This document shows positions 50,142 to 61,960 of a stretch of DNA of 64,000 nt, piece by piece; the first letter of the stretch is position 1; each line of letters opens with the position of its first letter. A program made the translations under genes and the position numbers. The DNA lies in the NCBI RefSeq assembly GCF_963675165.1, contig NC_087377.1:13698198-13762197 (forward strand). Direction: 5' to 3'. Under the pieces are notes generated by a model. The model did not search any database, had not been told where the DNA came from, and saw nothing but the letters and a program-made list of their open reading frames with translations. Source of the DNA: Halichondria panicea. Its lineage: Eukaryota; Porifera; Demospongiae; Suberitida; Halichondriidae.

Positions 50142-52409
50142 ATGGTGAACTTGTTAGTGATCAAGCATCTTCTGTTAGCAGTGATGATTGGCTCTCAATT
50201 AGAAGGAGGTATGAGATTGTGTTTCATGTGTGATTGAACATGAACCTGTACCATTTCAACAGAGGCCTCTTTAGTGTCCAACACGAGTGTGGCGTGTCCT
50301 GGAGAGACAGTTCTGTTCACATGCTCTGTGACTGGTACTACAGTGAGATGGCAAGTGGATCCTCCAGCGGAATCTGGGTTGATGTCTGTACAAAGTGCAA
50401 TCTTGCTTGGTTCTGGAGTTGGTCGAAGGGACACATTTGGATCTGGAGTGATCATGTTTGAGGCTGTTCTTGTGAGCAATGATGGTAGAACTCTGACATC
50501 CACTCTCATCAACCTCAGTGAAGTGTCCGTACTGGATGATAGCAATGTCACCTGTACTGTTCCTCAATTAAATGGTACAGTTGTTGAACTACTACGGACA
50601 ATCTCTGTTGCTGGTGAGTAGCTATTATAAACAATAGCACACATGCAGTCTCTTATTGCTTATGTTACACACAGGTAATCCAACCTCTCCACTCAACCCA
50701 AGTTTATCCTCTACTCAAAACCAGCTTAGCTCCTCTATTATCACCCTGGAGTGGGACCCTCCCTCCTCTACTGGTGGTGTGTCTGTCAACTATGTCCTCA
50801 TCATCTCCCCAACACCTCTCTCAGGGTCACCAGTCACCATGGATACCACCTCCATACAGATCACCATCTCCTACAACACACCCTACAATGTGACCATCAG
50901 AGCTGTCAACTGTGCTGGAATGAGTCAAGAAACTTCAATTGTTGATTTGAGTAAGCCGTTTCATGGGGAATGCTGTGATTGATTAGCAATTTTATTAAAA
51001 TATACATACTCGCGTTACTTTTAAATCAATGCAGTTGTGTGCCGCACACCGTCTACTGCTGCTGGTGTGACCATCACCAACACACCTCCCGTCACTATTG
51101 GTGGATCCATGCTCACCTTCACTTGTAGTGGAGACAATGAAGTGAGAACCTCAACCTGTGGCAGTAGTGGGTGGTCTCCTGACCCTGGGACCTTTAACTG
51201 TGGCAGTCCTACAGGTATCATATACATGGGCAATTAACTCTCTAAAAGGAATGTTGATCTCGTGCAGTAGATCCCCCAATCACCTGTGGTTCTCCTGCTA
51301 TACCATCTAGAGGTAGTGTGGACATCAGTGGTGGGACACCACCCTTCTCACTGGGTTCACAGGTCATCTATCGCTGTAACGATGGACTATTCCCCCCTGA
51401 TGTGAGGACCAGCACATGCACTGATGTGGGGGGTAGCGGAGAGTGGGTGGAGAATCCTGGGAGCTTGTTATGCAGGGAGAGGCCAGGTGAAATGTAGTTG
51501 GGCCAAGCCAACTTCTACATGTAGGCAGGCTGATAACAAAAAAAGCTCATTAAAAAATTAAGGGAGAGCGGGAGTTTTTAGACATAGGGAAATTGTTAGG
51601 CTTCCCAAACCACACTGGTAAGTGTGATAACAAATAACCTCTATAGAGTGGGTGGCGTTGGGTTTTTTTAGAGTTTCACAAAAGCATCCTTGAAGCATGT
51701 AAATAAGTTGGCTTGGCCTTGGTTTAGAGGCATAACTAAAAGTTATTTCTGCAACGTAAAATTGTATTATGTATGTACACCGCCTTTGTTCCACACTTCT
51801 TAATTATATATAAGTACATGTATTCAATGGCAGGTTATTGGATACTCATGTTGAGCTGATTCAGATACAAACATGTACTCATACAGTCATTTTCTTATAG
51901 TCAACTGCGCTCTTCCTACTGAGCCTTGCAATGGTGCTATAGTTGAGTATGAGAGGTTGAACAAGACAGTGTTGGAGGGAACAGTTCTGACTTACCAGTG
52001 TGACAATGGACTCTCACTGACTGGATCCAACACCATCACTTGCACTAATACTGGAGTCTGGAGCACTGAGCCTGAGGCAATCATGTGTGTAGGTCAGTAA
52101 TTGTTTGCTATCCCAAAATTAATACAGTCATATCTCACAGTTTCTACTGTCGCTCCCTTGTTCTCCACTTCTGCAACTGTCGCTATCAGTGTGGTCATCA
52201 CTTTCATTGTCACTCTAGTCATTGGATTCCTCACTGGACTGCTAGTGATGTATCTTTTCTTTCGTAAGAAAACAGTGTACTTCCCAACAACTGAAGGACA
52301 AACTAACGCAGCGTCCACTGCACCAGTTGGTCCTGTTTATGAGGAGGTGTCACCCAAAGAGGAGATTGAACTCAACACAAACCAGGCGTATGGACCATTA
52401 GGACTGTGA
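50142..52409 (+). CDS. Receptor gene H: intact Ig, FN3, three CCPs, TM, YEEV/NxxY tail
   Basis: All seven exons are open and in phase (517 aa): 50142-50208 (signal peptide MVNLLVIKHLLLAVMIGSQ), 50263-50613 (Ig-like, VACPGETVLFTC ... SNVTCTV), 50675-50950 (FN3), 51035-51214 (CCP1, IVCRTPS ... FNCGS), 51268-51486 (CCP2, ITCGSPAIPSRGS ... LLCRE), 51901-52092 (CCP3, VNCALPTEPCNGAIV ... IMCV), 52141-52409 (TM about residues 443-469, then FRKK and the tail). The tail has Y495 in VYEEVSP and Y512 in NTNQAYGPL, and ends at a TGA. Every intron is phase 1 with GT-AG ends. Expected at the plasma membrane, with the tail offering one Src-type SH2 site and one NxxY site. It is the only undamaged member of the trio. 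The ligand is unknown. Confidence 0.9.
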
Positions 52410-53356
52410 AACTCGTTCACTCTTTATGAATAGCATTCAACAAGTTACATTGCAATAATTATCATTCTGTTGGTATTTTGTTTGTTGTAGACTTAGTGTT
52501 TTTGATAGCGTATACGTATAATTATAACCAGGAGCCCATATTAAATAAGAATTCTAGATCGATCTCTTATTTATATGGGCTCCTAGTATAACTTATAATT
52601 ATAGACAATTATATATGTAAAACCTATGTATTAGTTAATGTACAGTTATAATTATATTATAGAGGGGTTTATGACAGTAAACCTCCTGACCACGAGGGTG
52701 TAGCCCAAGTTATAGATCTATATGGTTTTTCTCTCAATCAGAAAATTGAGTACACGTGTTTTTTCTTCATGAACCAAGTGATCAATCAAGCTCAGCATGC
52801 GGTTATTAATTATGCCTCGATGTGCGGTAATAATAATTGTTATGTGCATTATACCCTAGCTTTGAGTATAATTATAAATTGTTAATTGTTTTCTTTGCAA
52901 CTTTCATAAAATAATAATGGCATTGTTTATATTCAGCATCGGATATGTATAATTGAGAACAATGCAAACAATAGCTGCATCCGTTCACATATTTAAACTG
53001 ATGAACAAAGAGTAAACGTACACATAATTATATTGCTTCAAATGTAAGAAAAACAACAAGCTATATAATTGTACATTGTATACTGTTCTTTCAGACTTGT
53101 CAAGATTCCTGCAGCAAGTATGGAACATCAGCACATAAAGATCTGGCATGAAGTTAGGATATTAATTAAGCAATAATAATGCCATTACGGGGTTAGATTA
53201 TGGAGGTAGAAAGGAGGAGAGAGTGGCTGAAGGGATTGAATGTACATAGGTAAAGTCGTCCTAAGCCTAATTAAGCTTAATGAGCAGGACTTTGAGTTAC
53301 ACGATTGTAATGTTCATATATAATTATAGTAAACGATAGACATTACGCAAAGACTC
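52410..53356. other. Intergenic with a hairpin, no gene recognised
   Basis: At 52528-52586 'caggagcccatattaaataaga' faces 'tcttatttatatgggctcct', flanked by TATAAC on both sides. These are the same ends as the element at 61264-61515. The rest is AT-rich noncoding sequence. Confidence 0.5.
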
Positions 53357-54600
53357 ACATTGGATTATGTTGTATTATTTTCCCTCTGAGGATCATTCTC
53401 CCCAGCAGCTGATAGAGACAGTCCACTCCAGCAGACTGCACCAGGGCATTGCCACTGCTCTGTGAGGGGGCGGGGTGCATGTAAATAACTGTATGTAGAT
53501 CTACATCATCAATATTGAAATAGCTAGGAAACAAGGACACAAAGTTTTTCTATGCCATTGAAAGTAATAGCTCCTACACATGCAGTCCTAACAACTCACC
53601 AGTCAGTCCATAGAAGATGCAGCTCGAGGTGTCTCTTAAACACTCCCTCACCCAGCGACTTGGGCAGGCAACTGTGGACAGAGAAAGGGAGAGAAAAACA
53701 TTAAACACACTCGAAAAGAAGTGAGAGAGAGCATTTCAAGCTGGAGAAGGGAACTGAAGGGGGGGAGGTACAATACTTATACTCTGGCCTCAATTTACAT
53801 CGCACACAAGCTGTACTCAACACTTGAACACTTGGATCCTTGTGTATCACTAACAGTGGCGGATCCAGAGGGGGTTCTTTGGGTTCAATTGAATCCCCCC
53901 TTTGAGAAAGAAGTGAGTGGGAGGCTCAAGCAGCTAGTTAGCAAGTTGTTCCTTTCTTACTAGCTTCACATGCACTTCTCACTTACCTTTAGTCCTTGTT
54001 AGTCTTTGTCTGTGCAGTTTCAGTGACTATGAAGGCTAAAAACTCTCCAGCATAGTGCATGCAGATTGCTTATTAAATGTGATGATATTTTTTTAGGAAA
54101 AAATTCGGTGTGTTAATGCACATGCTCACTGTTTCGAAGAAGTGGCGACCTTTTTTTTAGATAAATTTAACAGTCCTTGACCCCTGGAACCCCCCTTTCA
54201 AGAATCCTAGATCCGCCACTGACTAGTGACCACCGGATCCTTGTGTATCACTAGTGACCACCGGGTACTACATGCACATCTACAAAAGTACTATAACACA
54301 CATCTTTTGTAAATGATCAGTACACCTAATCTACATAACATCAACATACCTTTATCCCATACCTCACTACACCCTCAATCACATAGCATATATCCACACA
54401 CATAACACACCCTCACTCTTCACTCTTCTCCCACGGCTTGTGATAGTGTGAGTCCATACATCCTCCTATCCTCATGCTGGGGACCAGTGAACCACATGAG
54501 TACATCTGCTGGTCTGTGTGAGCTGGGTTGTCATGGATACAATGAATCTCCCTAAATACAGCCGTTCCAGGGGATCAATACCAGAGGATCTGAGGCAGGG
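53357..54600 (-). pseudogene. HEAT-like gene, partial copy (exon types b, d, e)
   Basis: Type b, about 54600-54415: LERLYLGR, then TSRCTHVVHW in the longest frame, while the paralogous frame gives QQMYSCGSLVPSMRIGGCMD and SHYHKPWEKSEE. Type d 53671-53600: CLPKSLGEGVFKRHLELHLL. Type e 53465-53357: SSGNALVQSAGVDCLYQLLG then RMILRGKI. The splice sites are reasonable, but no frame joins all three here, and a MITE interrupts the intron. Probably nonfunctional. Confidence 0.5.
53854..54221. mobile_element. MITE with CAGTGGCGGATCC termini
   Basis: The left end CAGTGGCGGATCCAGAGGGG and right end GAATCCTAGATCCGCCACTG are complementary. It is inserted into the duplicated 'tatcactagtgacc' intron sequence of the HEAT-like family, so the empty site is visible in the paralogues. 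The ends are typical of hAT-derived MITEs. Confidence 0.85.
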
Positions 54601-55329
54601 AGAGGATGAACAATAATCTTTGCATCTAAAAACACAATCATCTACTATTAAGTTAAACACAATCTTTCAGACAGCTGTTCAGGAAGCTTTAAGCACTCAA
54701 TGTACAACAATATTGATTGCCTAGCAGCAGCTTACAAGGTTAAAGAAAGAGATATATGAATGAAGTACAAAGTGGAGATAAGACAAGGAATGTAGTGGTC
54801 ACCCACAACTTGGTGATCTGTTACAGAATACAAAGGATTCAGAAGGTGATACACTCTAAACTAACTAAACTATAGCTATAACAGGATTGCAAAATACAAC
54901 CGCAGCCAGTTAGGTCCCTTAATACAGTGCAACTATCTTCAAAGGTTCTTAATGTTTCTTAAAGGGGCTTTCATACTTGTAGTGTTGTTTTCACACGATC
55001 AGCTAGTGTACCTCGAATTAAAAGCCGCGTGTAGTTAGCTAGCTGTAACATACAAGTTTAAACTTAGCTTTTACTCGCTTTTATTCGACAACGAAGCTTT
55101 AACATAAAAATCTGCCACTATTAAATAATTAATTGTTGTGTTAAGGCTATCCATGCTGTAAACACAGTGCTATGGCATCCAGGTAAGCAGACCCACACAT
55201 TACAAACAAACAAACAAACAAACCAACAGACTACTATACCCGCTGGCTGCGGTAGGGCCTCAGGAAACAATGTAAACAGAGTTGTTGGCATAAGTGATGT
55301 AGCTACGTAGATAATATTCAAAGACTCAC

Positions 55330-56233
55330 ATTGGATTGTATTTTCCCTCTGAGGATCATTTTCCCCACAGCTGACAGAGTGAGGTGAGACAGTCCACTCG
55401 AGCAGTGCTCTGTGGGTGGGGGGGGGGGGTACATGTAATTAAGTGGAGTTTGCAGATCTCATTATCTATTGAATGTAGGAAACAAGGACAGAGCAACATC
55501 GAACACACTCAAAGAAGTTAGATACATGTATAGTCACAGTACAATTACACAAATATACATCACTAAATTAACTTTATAACTAATTAGAGAGCATAATTAT
55601 AGGGTCACCAGAGGACGCCCAACATGCGTGCACGAATAATTACAAGTGCTAGTGTATTTTTTGGCCTGGACGTTATCACGCAATGACATTAATGCACTGA
55701 AATTGAACTTATAGTGATTCGTGCACGCATGTCGGACCTCCTCTGGAGTCATACTGAATGATACAATGAGTATCCTTTTATCACCCATCTCACCAGTTTG
55801 AGCAGTGTCTCCAGGAGGTTGATGTGTTGAGGGTAGTGTCTGTGTTGTAGTGTCTCAGCACAGAGGGGGAGGAGGGAGGACACTCGGTCACCACACCAAC
55901 TCACACCACTCAGCTCTCCAAGCAGGAGAAAAGGAAACTGGAGGGGGGTACAAGATTAGATTTGGTTAAAACTGCTATTACGTATTGCCTCTATTCACAT
56001 CGCACAACAACATTCACAAGCTCACTTGAGAATTCTCTTGTGACACATTTATCTACCACAACATCTACAAAAACACATACCCTTATCACGAACACCTTGT
56101 ACATGTACATAATTATAAGCTAGCATACCTTTATCCCATACCCCACTACACCATAAAGCTCCACACATCGTCATGGAAACACTACAACAGTACCACTCAC
56201 CAGTCATCCCACGTAGGGTTTCAGACAATCCTT

Positions 56234-56290
<57 letters not shown>

Positions 56291-57466
56291 GTGTGTGGGT
56301 GGATGGGGTTGAATTGTTGAGCTGTAATGTGTAAACATAATTATGTGTGCTACTGAACACATGATATCGGACTCTAGGGGATATAGATTACACAGGCACC
56401 ATCACATGACCACCCACTCACCTTAGTGCCCAGCTCTGCAGTACAGATACAGACTGCCTCTCTCACTGCATGATTGGCTCCCTGGCTCTGGGAGATGTAG
56501 AAGTTCACCTGCACACACACACACACACATCAACATCACAACAAGATTGAGACTGCTTCAATAACATACTTACGATACATAGCATTGTTCTACTGAAAAT
56601 TATGAGCTAACCTACTACTAATTAAACGATTGCACTGTCAGAATCGATTAAAATACAGCTATTTGACTCGCCAAAAAGTGTCGTTTTAACTAAACACACC
56701 TTCCATGGAAACAATCTACCATATAGCCGGTCACACATTCGTAGTTGAGCAATACTTAGTTAGTTTGTGGGATGCATTTTCGTGGCTCTGAGATATGTAA
56801 GCCTACCTGCACAGATACATCACCTTATTAAACAAGATACCGTATATGCTCGATCAGAGGCCGCTCTTGTATAAAGGCCGCACTCAAATAGTAGCCTCCC
56901 TTGCTAGCAAAATGTAACATTTAGTAGCCGCTCTCAAATAGTAGCCTCAGTGAACTTTGACTCTAGCATTTCTGCACGTGGTAGCCAAAAAAATTATTGA
57001 TACTAGCAGCTAGCTATATGTACGTAGCTACTAGGTACAGGTAGCAGCTTGTTAGTGCTTCACAAAGACTTTCTCATGGCAGAGTTCAAGTTTATGCAGG
57101 TGAAAAGAACTTTTGATGACAAACTAAGGTTGTTGAATTAATAAACGCTGCTCTTAAATAAACAGTGGCCTCTCTCGAATTGTAGCCTCGACTCCTCTTC
57201 CAGCAAAATGAAACATTTAGTAGCCGCGGCTCCTGATCAAGCATAATTATAATTATGGTACCTTAATTTAGCTATTGCAATAATGATAGAGATCTCAACT
57301 AACAAATTTGTGCTGCTGGATTTGACTAGCTCGTCCACATTTGTGTTCCAATCACCTACTCACCACTTTGTAGATGTGCTGCTCGACCAGCTGCACTCCC
57401 CTGGTTTGTGTGACCACCCTCCAGGTCTCCTGAGAGTAGAGCCTCACACCCTCAGCCACATAGTAC
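55330..57466 (-). CDS. HEAT-like repeat gene, best preserved fragment (exon types g, f, c, e)
   Basis: Exons in coding order: 57466-57364 (YYVAEGVRLYSQETWRVVTQ ... EQHIYKV), 56508-56422 (VNFYISQSQGANHAVREAVC ... AELGTK), 55937-55794 (FPFLLLGELSGVSWCGDRVS ... HINLLETLLKL), and type e down to 55330. The first two join in phase (0) with good GT-AG sites, as does the third. The A-V-R-E-A pattern and amphipathic helices suggest a HEAT/ARM-type superhelix. No start or stop codon was located, and exon types a, b and d are absent between them, so this may be an incomplete copy. Cytosolic scaffold is the family expectation; the specific role is unknown. Confidence 0.5.
55608..55745. mobile_element. 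MITE with CAGAGGA termini (copy 2)
   Basis: Very similar to 4368-4490 throughout, including the inverted ends and the surrounding 'agggtcac'. It was duplicated together with the neighbouring exon-c/e block. Confidence 0.75.
56239..56301 (+). repeat. GT microsatellite
   Basis: A long (GT)n run followed by GGGT/GGGTGG variants, in an intron of the HEAT-like fragment. A second microsatellite, (CA)n, lies at 56513-56529. Confidence 0.95.
56839..57250. mobile_element. Inverted-repeat element with ACCGTATATGCTCGATCAG end
   Basis: The left end ACCGTATATGCTCGATCAG and the right block CTGATCAAGCATAATTATAA are roughly complementary. Internal 'gtagcc' and 'ggccgc' words repeat. It lies in an intron between HEAT-like exons g and f. 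Confidence 0.55.
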
Positions 57467-57719
57467 CTGAGGGGAGGGAGAGATAGTGAAATACAGTGGA
57501 ACAATGAACAAAGAACCTTCAGAGAAAAGGGACGCTGTAAATAATAAAATAATAAGGACAGTGCTTCCGTCCCCGAAATTTCCTATACTCAAAAACTATA
57601 TCCTCTAAATAAAAGGAAAACCTCTCTCTATCATATTATTAAGTGCCCTAAATATCAGTAAACATAGACAGTATGAAAAGTTTATAAATGGTAAGCATCA
57701 GTCAACCAACAAACACATT

Positions 57720-58640
57720 TTGTACTAGGGTGAATAGATTTGGTAAAGACTTCAGAACAGATAAGCAACAATCACTCTGAGCCCAAACAGACGGTAAAGA
57801 CCCACTCTACAATAAACATGAAGTGAGACAACAGTTAAGCAGATATCTGTGCTTGTGTGTGTGTGTGCCCCCCCCCCCCTCCCCCCCCTCTCCCCCCCTC
57901 CCCCCACACACACGCACGCACAGTTATCAGAGCTACAGCCGTTAGTTTTAAAACAGTCAATAGATGCATTTAAAGGGAATGACAACTTAAAATGAAATCA
58001 GGGATGATTCATGCATGCAGGTGAATCTTACTGGACATGTACTCTACTGTGGTGCTTACGTAGATGTACGTACATGTATGCTTGAACAAAAGTTTCAGTC
58101 TCACTTACTCATTACATTATGCACTACCCCCCCCCCCCCGGGACATACGGGGGATTTTGACTTTAACTTGACTTGAAATGTTACTCCATACTTGGGGATT
58201 TGACCTGGCTTTGCGTAGTAATTATAAAGACTGCTTTTATAACCTGTTTGCAACTGCTTGGTGCTCAAACTCCCTGTTGACTAGGAGATTTGAACACAGA
58301 ATCCTTCCCCCCACCAGGGGGAATTTGACCTAAGGTATGGTCAAATCCCCCATGTTAGCCCGACCCCCCCCGGCCCCGAGGGTGGGGCGACACATTGATA
58401 GGTGCATTACCACTAGATCTATCACATGCCAATATCTATTAAACATACTGATGCATACTCACCAGCTAGCAGCAGCCTCAGGAGTTTCTTTGCCAGTTGC
58501 TCCTCCCAGATCTTGCTAAGATAATTATGATCTGCCAGCTCCCTCCATGTTGGTCGTCTGGCCAGAGCAACTCCTTGCATCCTCCATTTAATAGTCAACC
58601 ACTTCAGTACAGCAGCTGAGACAAAACAGACGGTAAAGAT
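57720..58640 (-). pseudogene. Diverged copy of the YEGV/death-domain block, with a death-domain exon relic
   Basis: 'acggtaaagacccactctacaataaacat' and 'catttaaagggaatgacaac' match the 31.6-33.9 kb blocks. 58605-58480 is antisense to the second death-domain exon ('gccagctccctccatgttgg', 'gccagttgctcctcc') but has extra bases and stops. The poly-C run at 57868-57905 replaces the place of the YEGV exon. Confidence 0.55.
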
Positions 58641-61263
58641 CCACTACACAATAAACATCAAGTGAGGCAAGTTCTGATAAAGGGTCATGCAATCTATACA
58701 CAACCATTATTTAATGGACACAATTATTGGTAACCCAATTAAGGGTCATACAATCTACAACCGTGGATGTGGACACAATTAGAAAGCTTTGTCCTAAAGC
58801 TATGCAGTGGAACATGGGGATTACAGGCTCCTTGTGGTATACTGGTTTAATTAGCTCTTATCTATATCGAACAGACATAATTTTTTTATCAATTACTGGT
58901 CGATCCGCACTTCTTCCTGTTCGTTCAGGTGTACCACTTGTTTACAATAACAATTTACCTGAACAGATCAACTATGCCTCGTGTTACGTTTTGCAAACGA
59001 TACCAATTATAAGCTTATTAAATCAATCTCAAGCTTAAATGATGGCCTGCTAATGCAATCGGATGTTGCATCATTTTTTTGTTGTAGTCTGACAGTATCT
59101 TGCACCATGTTATAATTATTGTATCACTTAAATTAGTTTCATTTTGTACACTTGCTGTGAGTTCATAAATTGTTGATGGTATACCGGTATGCACGACACT
59201 TATGCCATCTTGTGTATGTTCATGAGTGAATGTACATACTTGATCAGACACTATAGTATTGACTTCGAAGCTGATTAGGTAAAGAGTGTTAACTAAACAT
59301 AATTATACATAGTAAGCATCTTACAATCTGGACAAGGGTGTCCACATTTAAACATCACACATAATTACATTGCTAAACTAGTGATTCTACCACAAGCCAA
59401 TGGAATAGGTTAATAGCCATGAGCAGGTAATGTGTTCAAAGGCCCAATGTATTATTGCCCTATGGTATGGTAAAGTCGGAGTGTGTAGCATTCTTTATTC
59501 TTTTCAACTTTTCCTGTTTCTCCCTATAGTTTCGTTATCATAGTCTCTCGTTTGTGTTTTGTTTTGCTTTCTCTAGTGCCTTAAGTTTCCCATAAAGGGC
59601 ACTATGACAGGAGCAACTACCCTGCTTGTCCTGCTCTACTCAATTCATTTTGCTAAATGACCCTTTTGGGATTGGTTATAGACACACCACCTTAAGTAGG
59701 GGAAATATTTAGTGCAAGATATCTGCGGAGCTGACCTACTCTTGAATTACAATCATGCATAATCATGTTTCAACCAGTGTTGGTTATAAATGTGAAAAAT
59801 TCAAGAGGAACTAAATGAATATCTATAGAGTTACTCCCCCTCATGGGCAAATGAATACACTTAAAGTGTTGACAGTTGAGACTACATGTATTAAAAACCA
59901 CCCATTAGTTGAAATGTTATTATATAGAAACCATATCACTGAAAGATAAACTAAGCCATCTACCACAAACAGACAATCATCTTCCTATAATAACTCAACA
60001 TTTCAATGCACTAGCACCAGGTACACAATGTATGTGTGTGAACATGTGCACGTACTTATATTATATATACCTACACAGCTGCTGGCATCACATGAATGTA
60101 TAACCGACCAGGAAAGTAAACGGGAATTCATAGCCTAACATGGTCATACTAATAAACTGCTTTCATAACAGGAAAAACCAACATGCATTTAATGCATGCA
60201 TGCCCACCTATAGAGATACATGCTACAGCACTAATACAACATTTATTTATGCAGGATAAAGACCTAATAACAACATGCAATACCTATGCACAGCTTGGCT
60301 CAATACAAGTTTTCACTGAAATAAGTATACCCCAACTACCACAAACAGACAATAATCTTCCTATAATAACTATCCCTTAGAGTGACAACAACTATTGTAT
60401 TGAACATCAACTATAATGTATGTGTGAACATGTGCAATACATTATTATATATACACCTATACACATGCAGCTGCTGCTGCAATCATAAACAACCAGGAAA
60501 GTAAACAGACTTTACTTTCACTTTATAACCTAACGTGGTCATACTAAGTGCTTTCATAGCAGGAAAAACTAACATGCATTAGTGCATGCCTGCCCACCTA
60601 TAGATACATGCTATGTACAGCACATATATTTTAATGTAGGGAACAATAATTATACAGACAGTTGGCATTGTGTCAAGTGTGTTGATTGTCATGCCTGAAA
60701 GCCTTGTCATGTACGTGTACATATAAAGAATAATTAGAGGTTATAATTATATAGCATTCTATTATTAAGTTTCTGTGTAGAGTCCAACGATGCATTACGG
60801 AAACATTAAAAGTACGCCATAAAAGCAACCAAGCTTCCCACCAATGTTCAAAGTCTGAGTACAAAATTTCAATTCAGATACACAAATGATATTCATGATA
60901 TTTATGATGTCAAGCTTTGCTATGGAAACACCAATCAGTGAGTAGACCGTAATCACAGGGGCTCCGGGTGAATTCCAGACACACCCAACAATAAGAGGAA
61001 ATGACATAAGCAAGCAGGAAATGACAGCTTAAAGGATTATCTACTATTGTTAAAGCCAGTAGGCTTAACTTGGATTGGCACTACTCTTGAAGCTACTTTT
61101 CATATAATTATAGGATTGGCCACAAAACCACACAATTAATCCATAGAAACAAGTGAGGGCTATTTATTATATTAATCTCACAACGCCATGACTATGAACA
61201 GTGAAAATCAGATTATGTTAACAGCACTATACATAGTGGATATAATTATATCTATACACATCA
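58641..61263. other. Intergenic, no gene recognised; diffuse duplication at 59.9-60.6 kb
   Basis: 'accacaaacagacaat' plus 'cttcctataataact', and then 'aggaaagtaaac' plus 'ataacaggaaaaac', occur at 59950-60190 and again at 60338-60590. This is an old tandem duplication of about 380 bp. No exon with domain character was found. Confidence 0.5.
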
Positions 61264-61515
61264 CCAGGAGCCCATAAGTAAGAGAAGGAGCGGCTAACTT
61301 CAACGTATACTCGGGGATCACGTTTCGTAATTGCCGGTGAAACTGCACTTCCTTGTAGAAGCGACTAAGTGCTTGCAAACCGCAGCCCAGTTGCATATAA
61401 CACGTGTAGGGATTCAACCACTAAGTGACTCTGCATATATGGAAGTGTGGTCATAGCCACTTACGAAACATAATCCCTGTAGTCAGCCGCTCCTTCTTTT
61501 ATTTATGGGCTCCTG
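61264..61515. mobile_element. MITE with CCAGGAGCCCATA termini
   Basis: The left CCAGGAGCCCATAAGTAAGA and the right TTTTATTTATGGGCTCCTGG are complementary, with 'gaaggagcggct' and 'agccgctccttc' continuing the arms. The flanks share ATCAC. Same ends as the hairpin at 52528-52586. Confidence 0.8.
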
Positions 61516-61718
61516 GCATCACATAAGTGCAATTTAACAATAATCCGGAGGACACTTCCTATAGAGCTACAAACCAACATCATCACATACATGTACATGT
61601 ACGCACCCGAGTGTGCACGATTCCATATAGAACACAACATGCAATACCTATGCACTGCTTGGCTCAATACAAGTTTTCTTTGTTGTTGCCTGAAAGTTGC
61701 CTGGTATATGGCCTATGG

Positions 61719-61960
61719 CAGAGGAGGTCCGACGACCATGGGCCTAACTTTAATTTAGCATTTTCATAACTTGCGTTTAGAGGTACATGTTGCACTCCTC
61801 TTAGACTTAGTCCTCTGTCTTGTATTGTTAGGTATAGTTTTAGTAATAATTATAGGAGCTCTAACACTCTCAATAACATCTGTAAAGGCAATCAAGTTTC
61901 ATGATTTGCTGATTCAGCCAAAAATTAATGCTAGGCGCACAGTTGTCGAACCTCCTCTGG
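61719..61960. mobile_element. MITE with CAGAGGAGGT termini and exact 9-bp target duplication
   Basis: It begins CAGAGGAGGTCCGACGACCA and ends GTTGTCGAACCTCCTCTG. The 9-bp direct repeat GGCCTATGG flanks both sides exactly. The 70-codon open stretch inside (61771-61983) overruns the element end and is not considered a gene. Confidence 0.85.

Noticed and set aside
56049-56360. 103-codon minus-strand frame with poly-(HT)
   Set aside because: The His-Thr repeat is simply the translated GT microsatellite.
58727-59038. 103-codon open stretch on the plus strand
   Set aside because: It has no signal peptide, domain pattern or matching splice sites, and no paralogue in the window; length is compatible with chance in AT-rich DNA.
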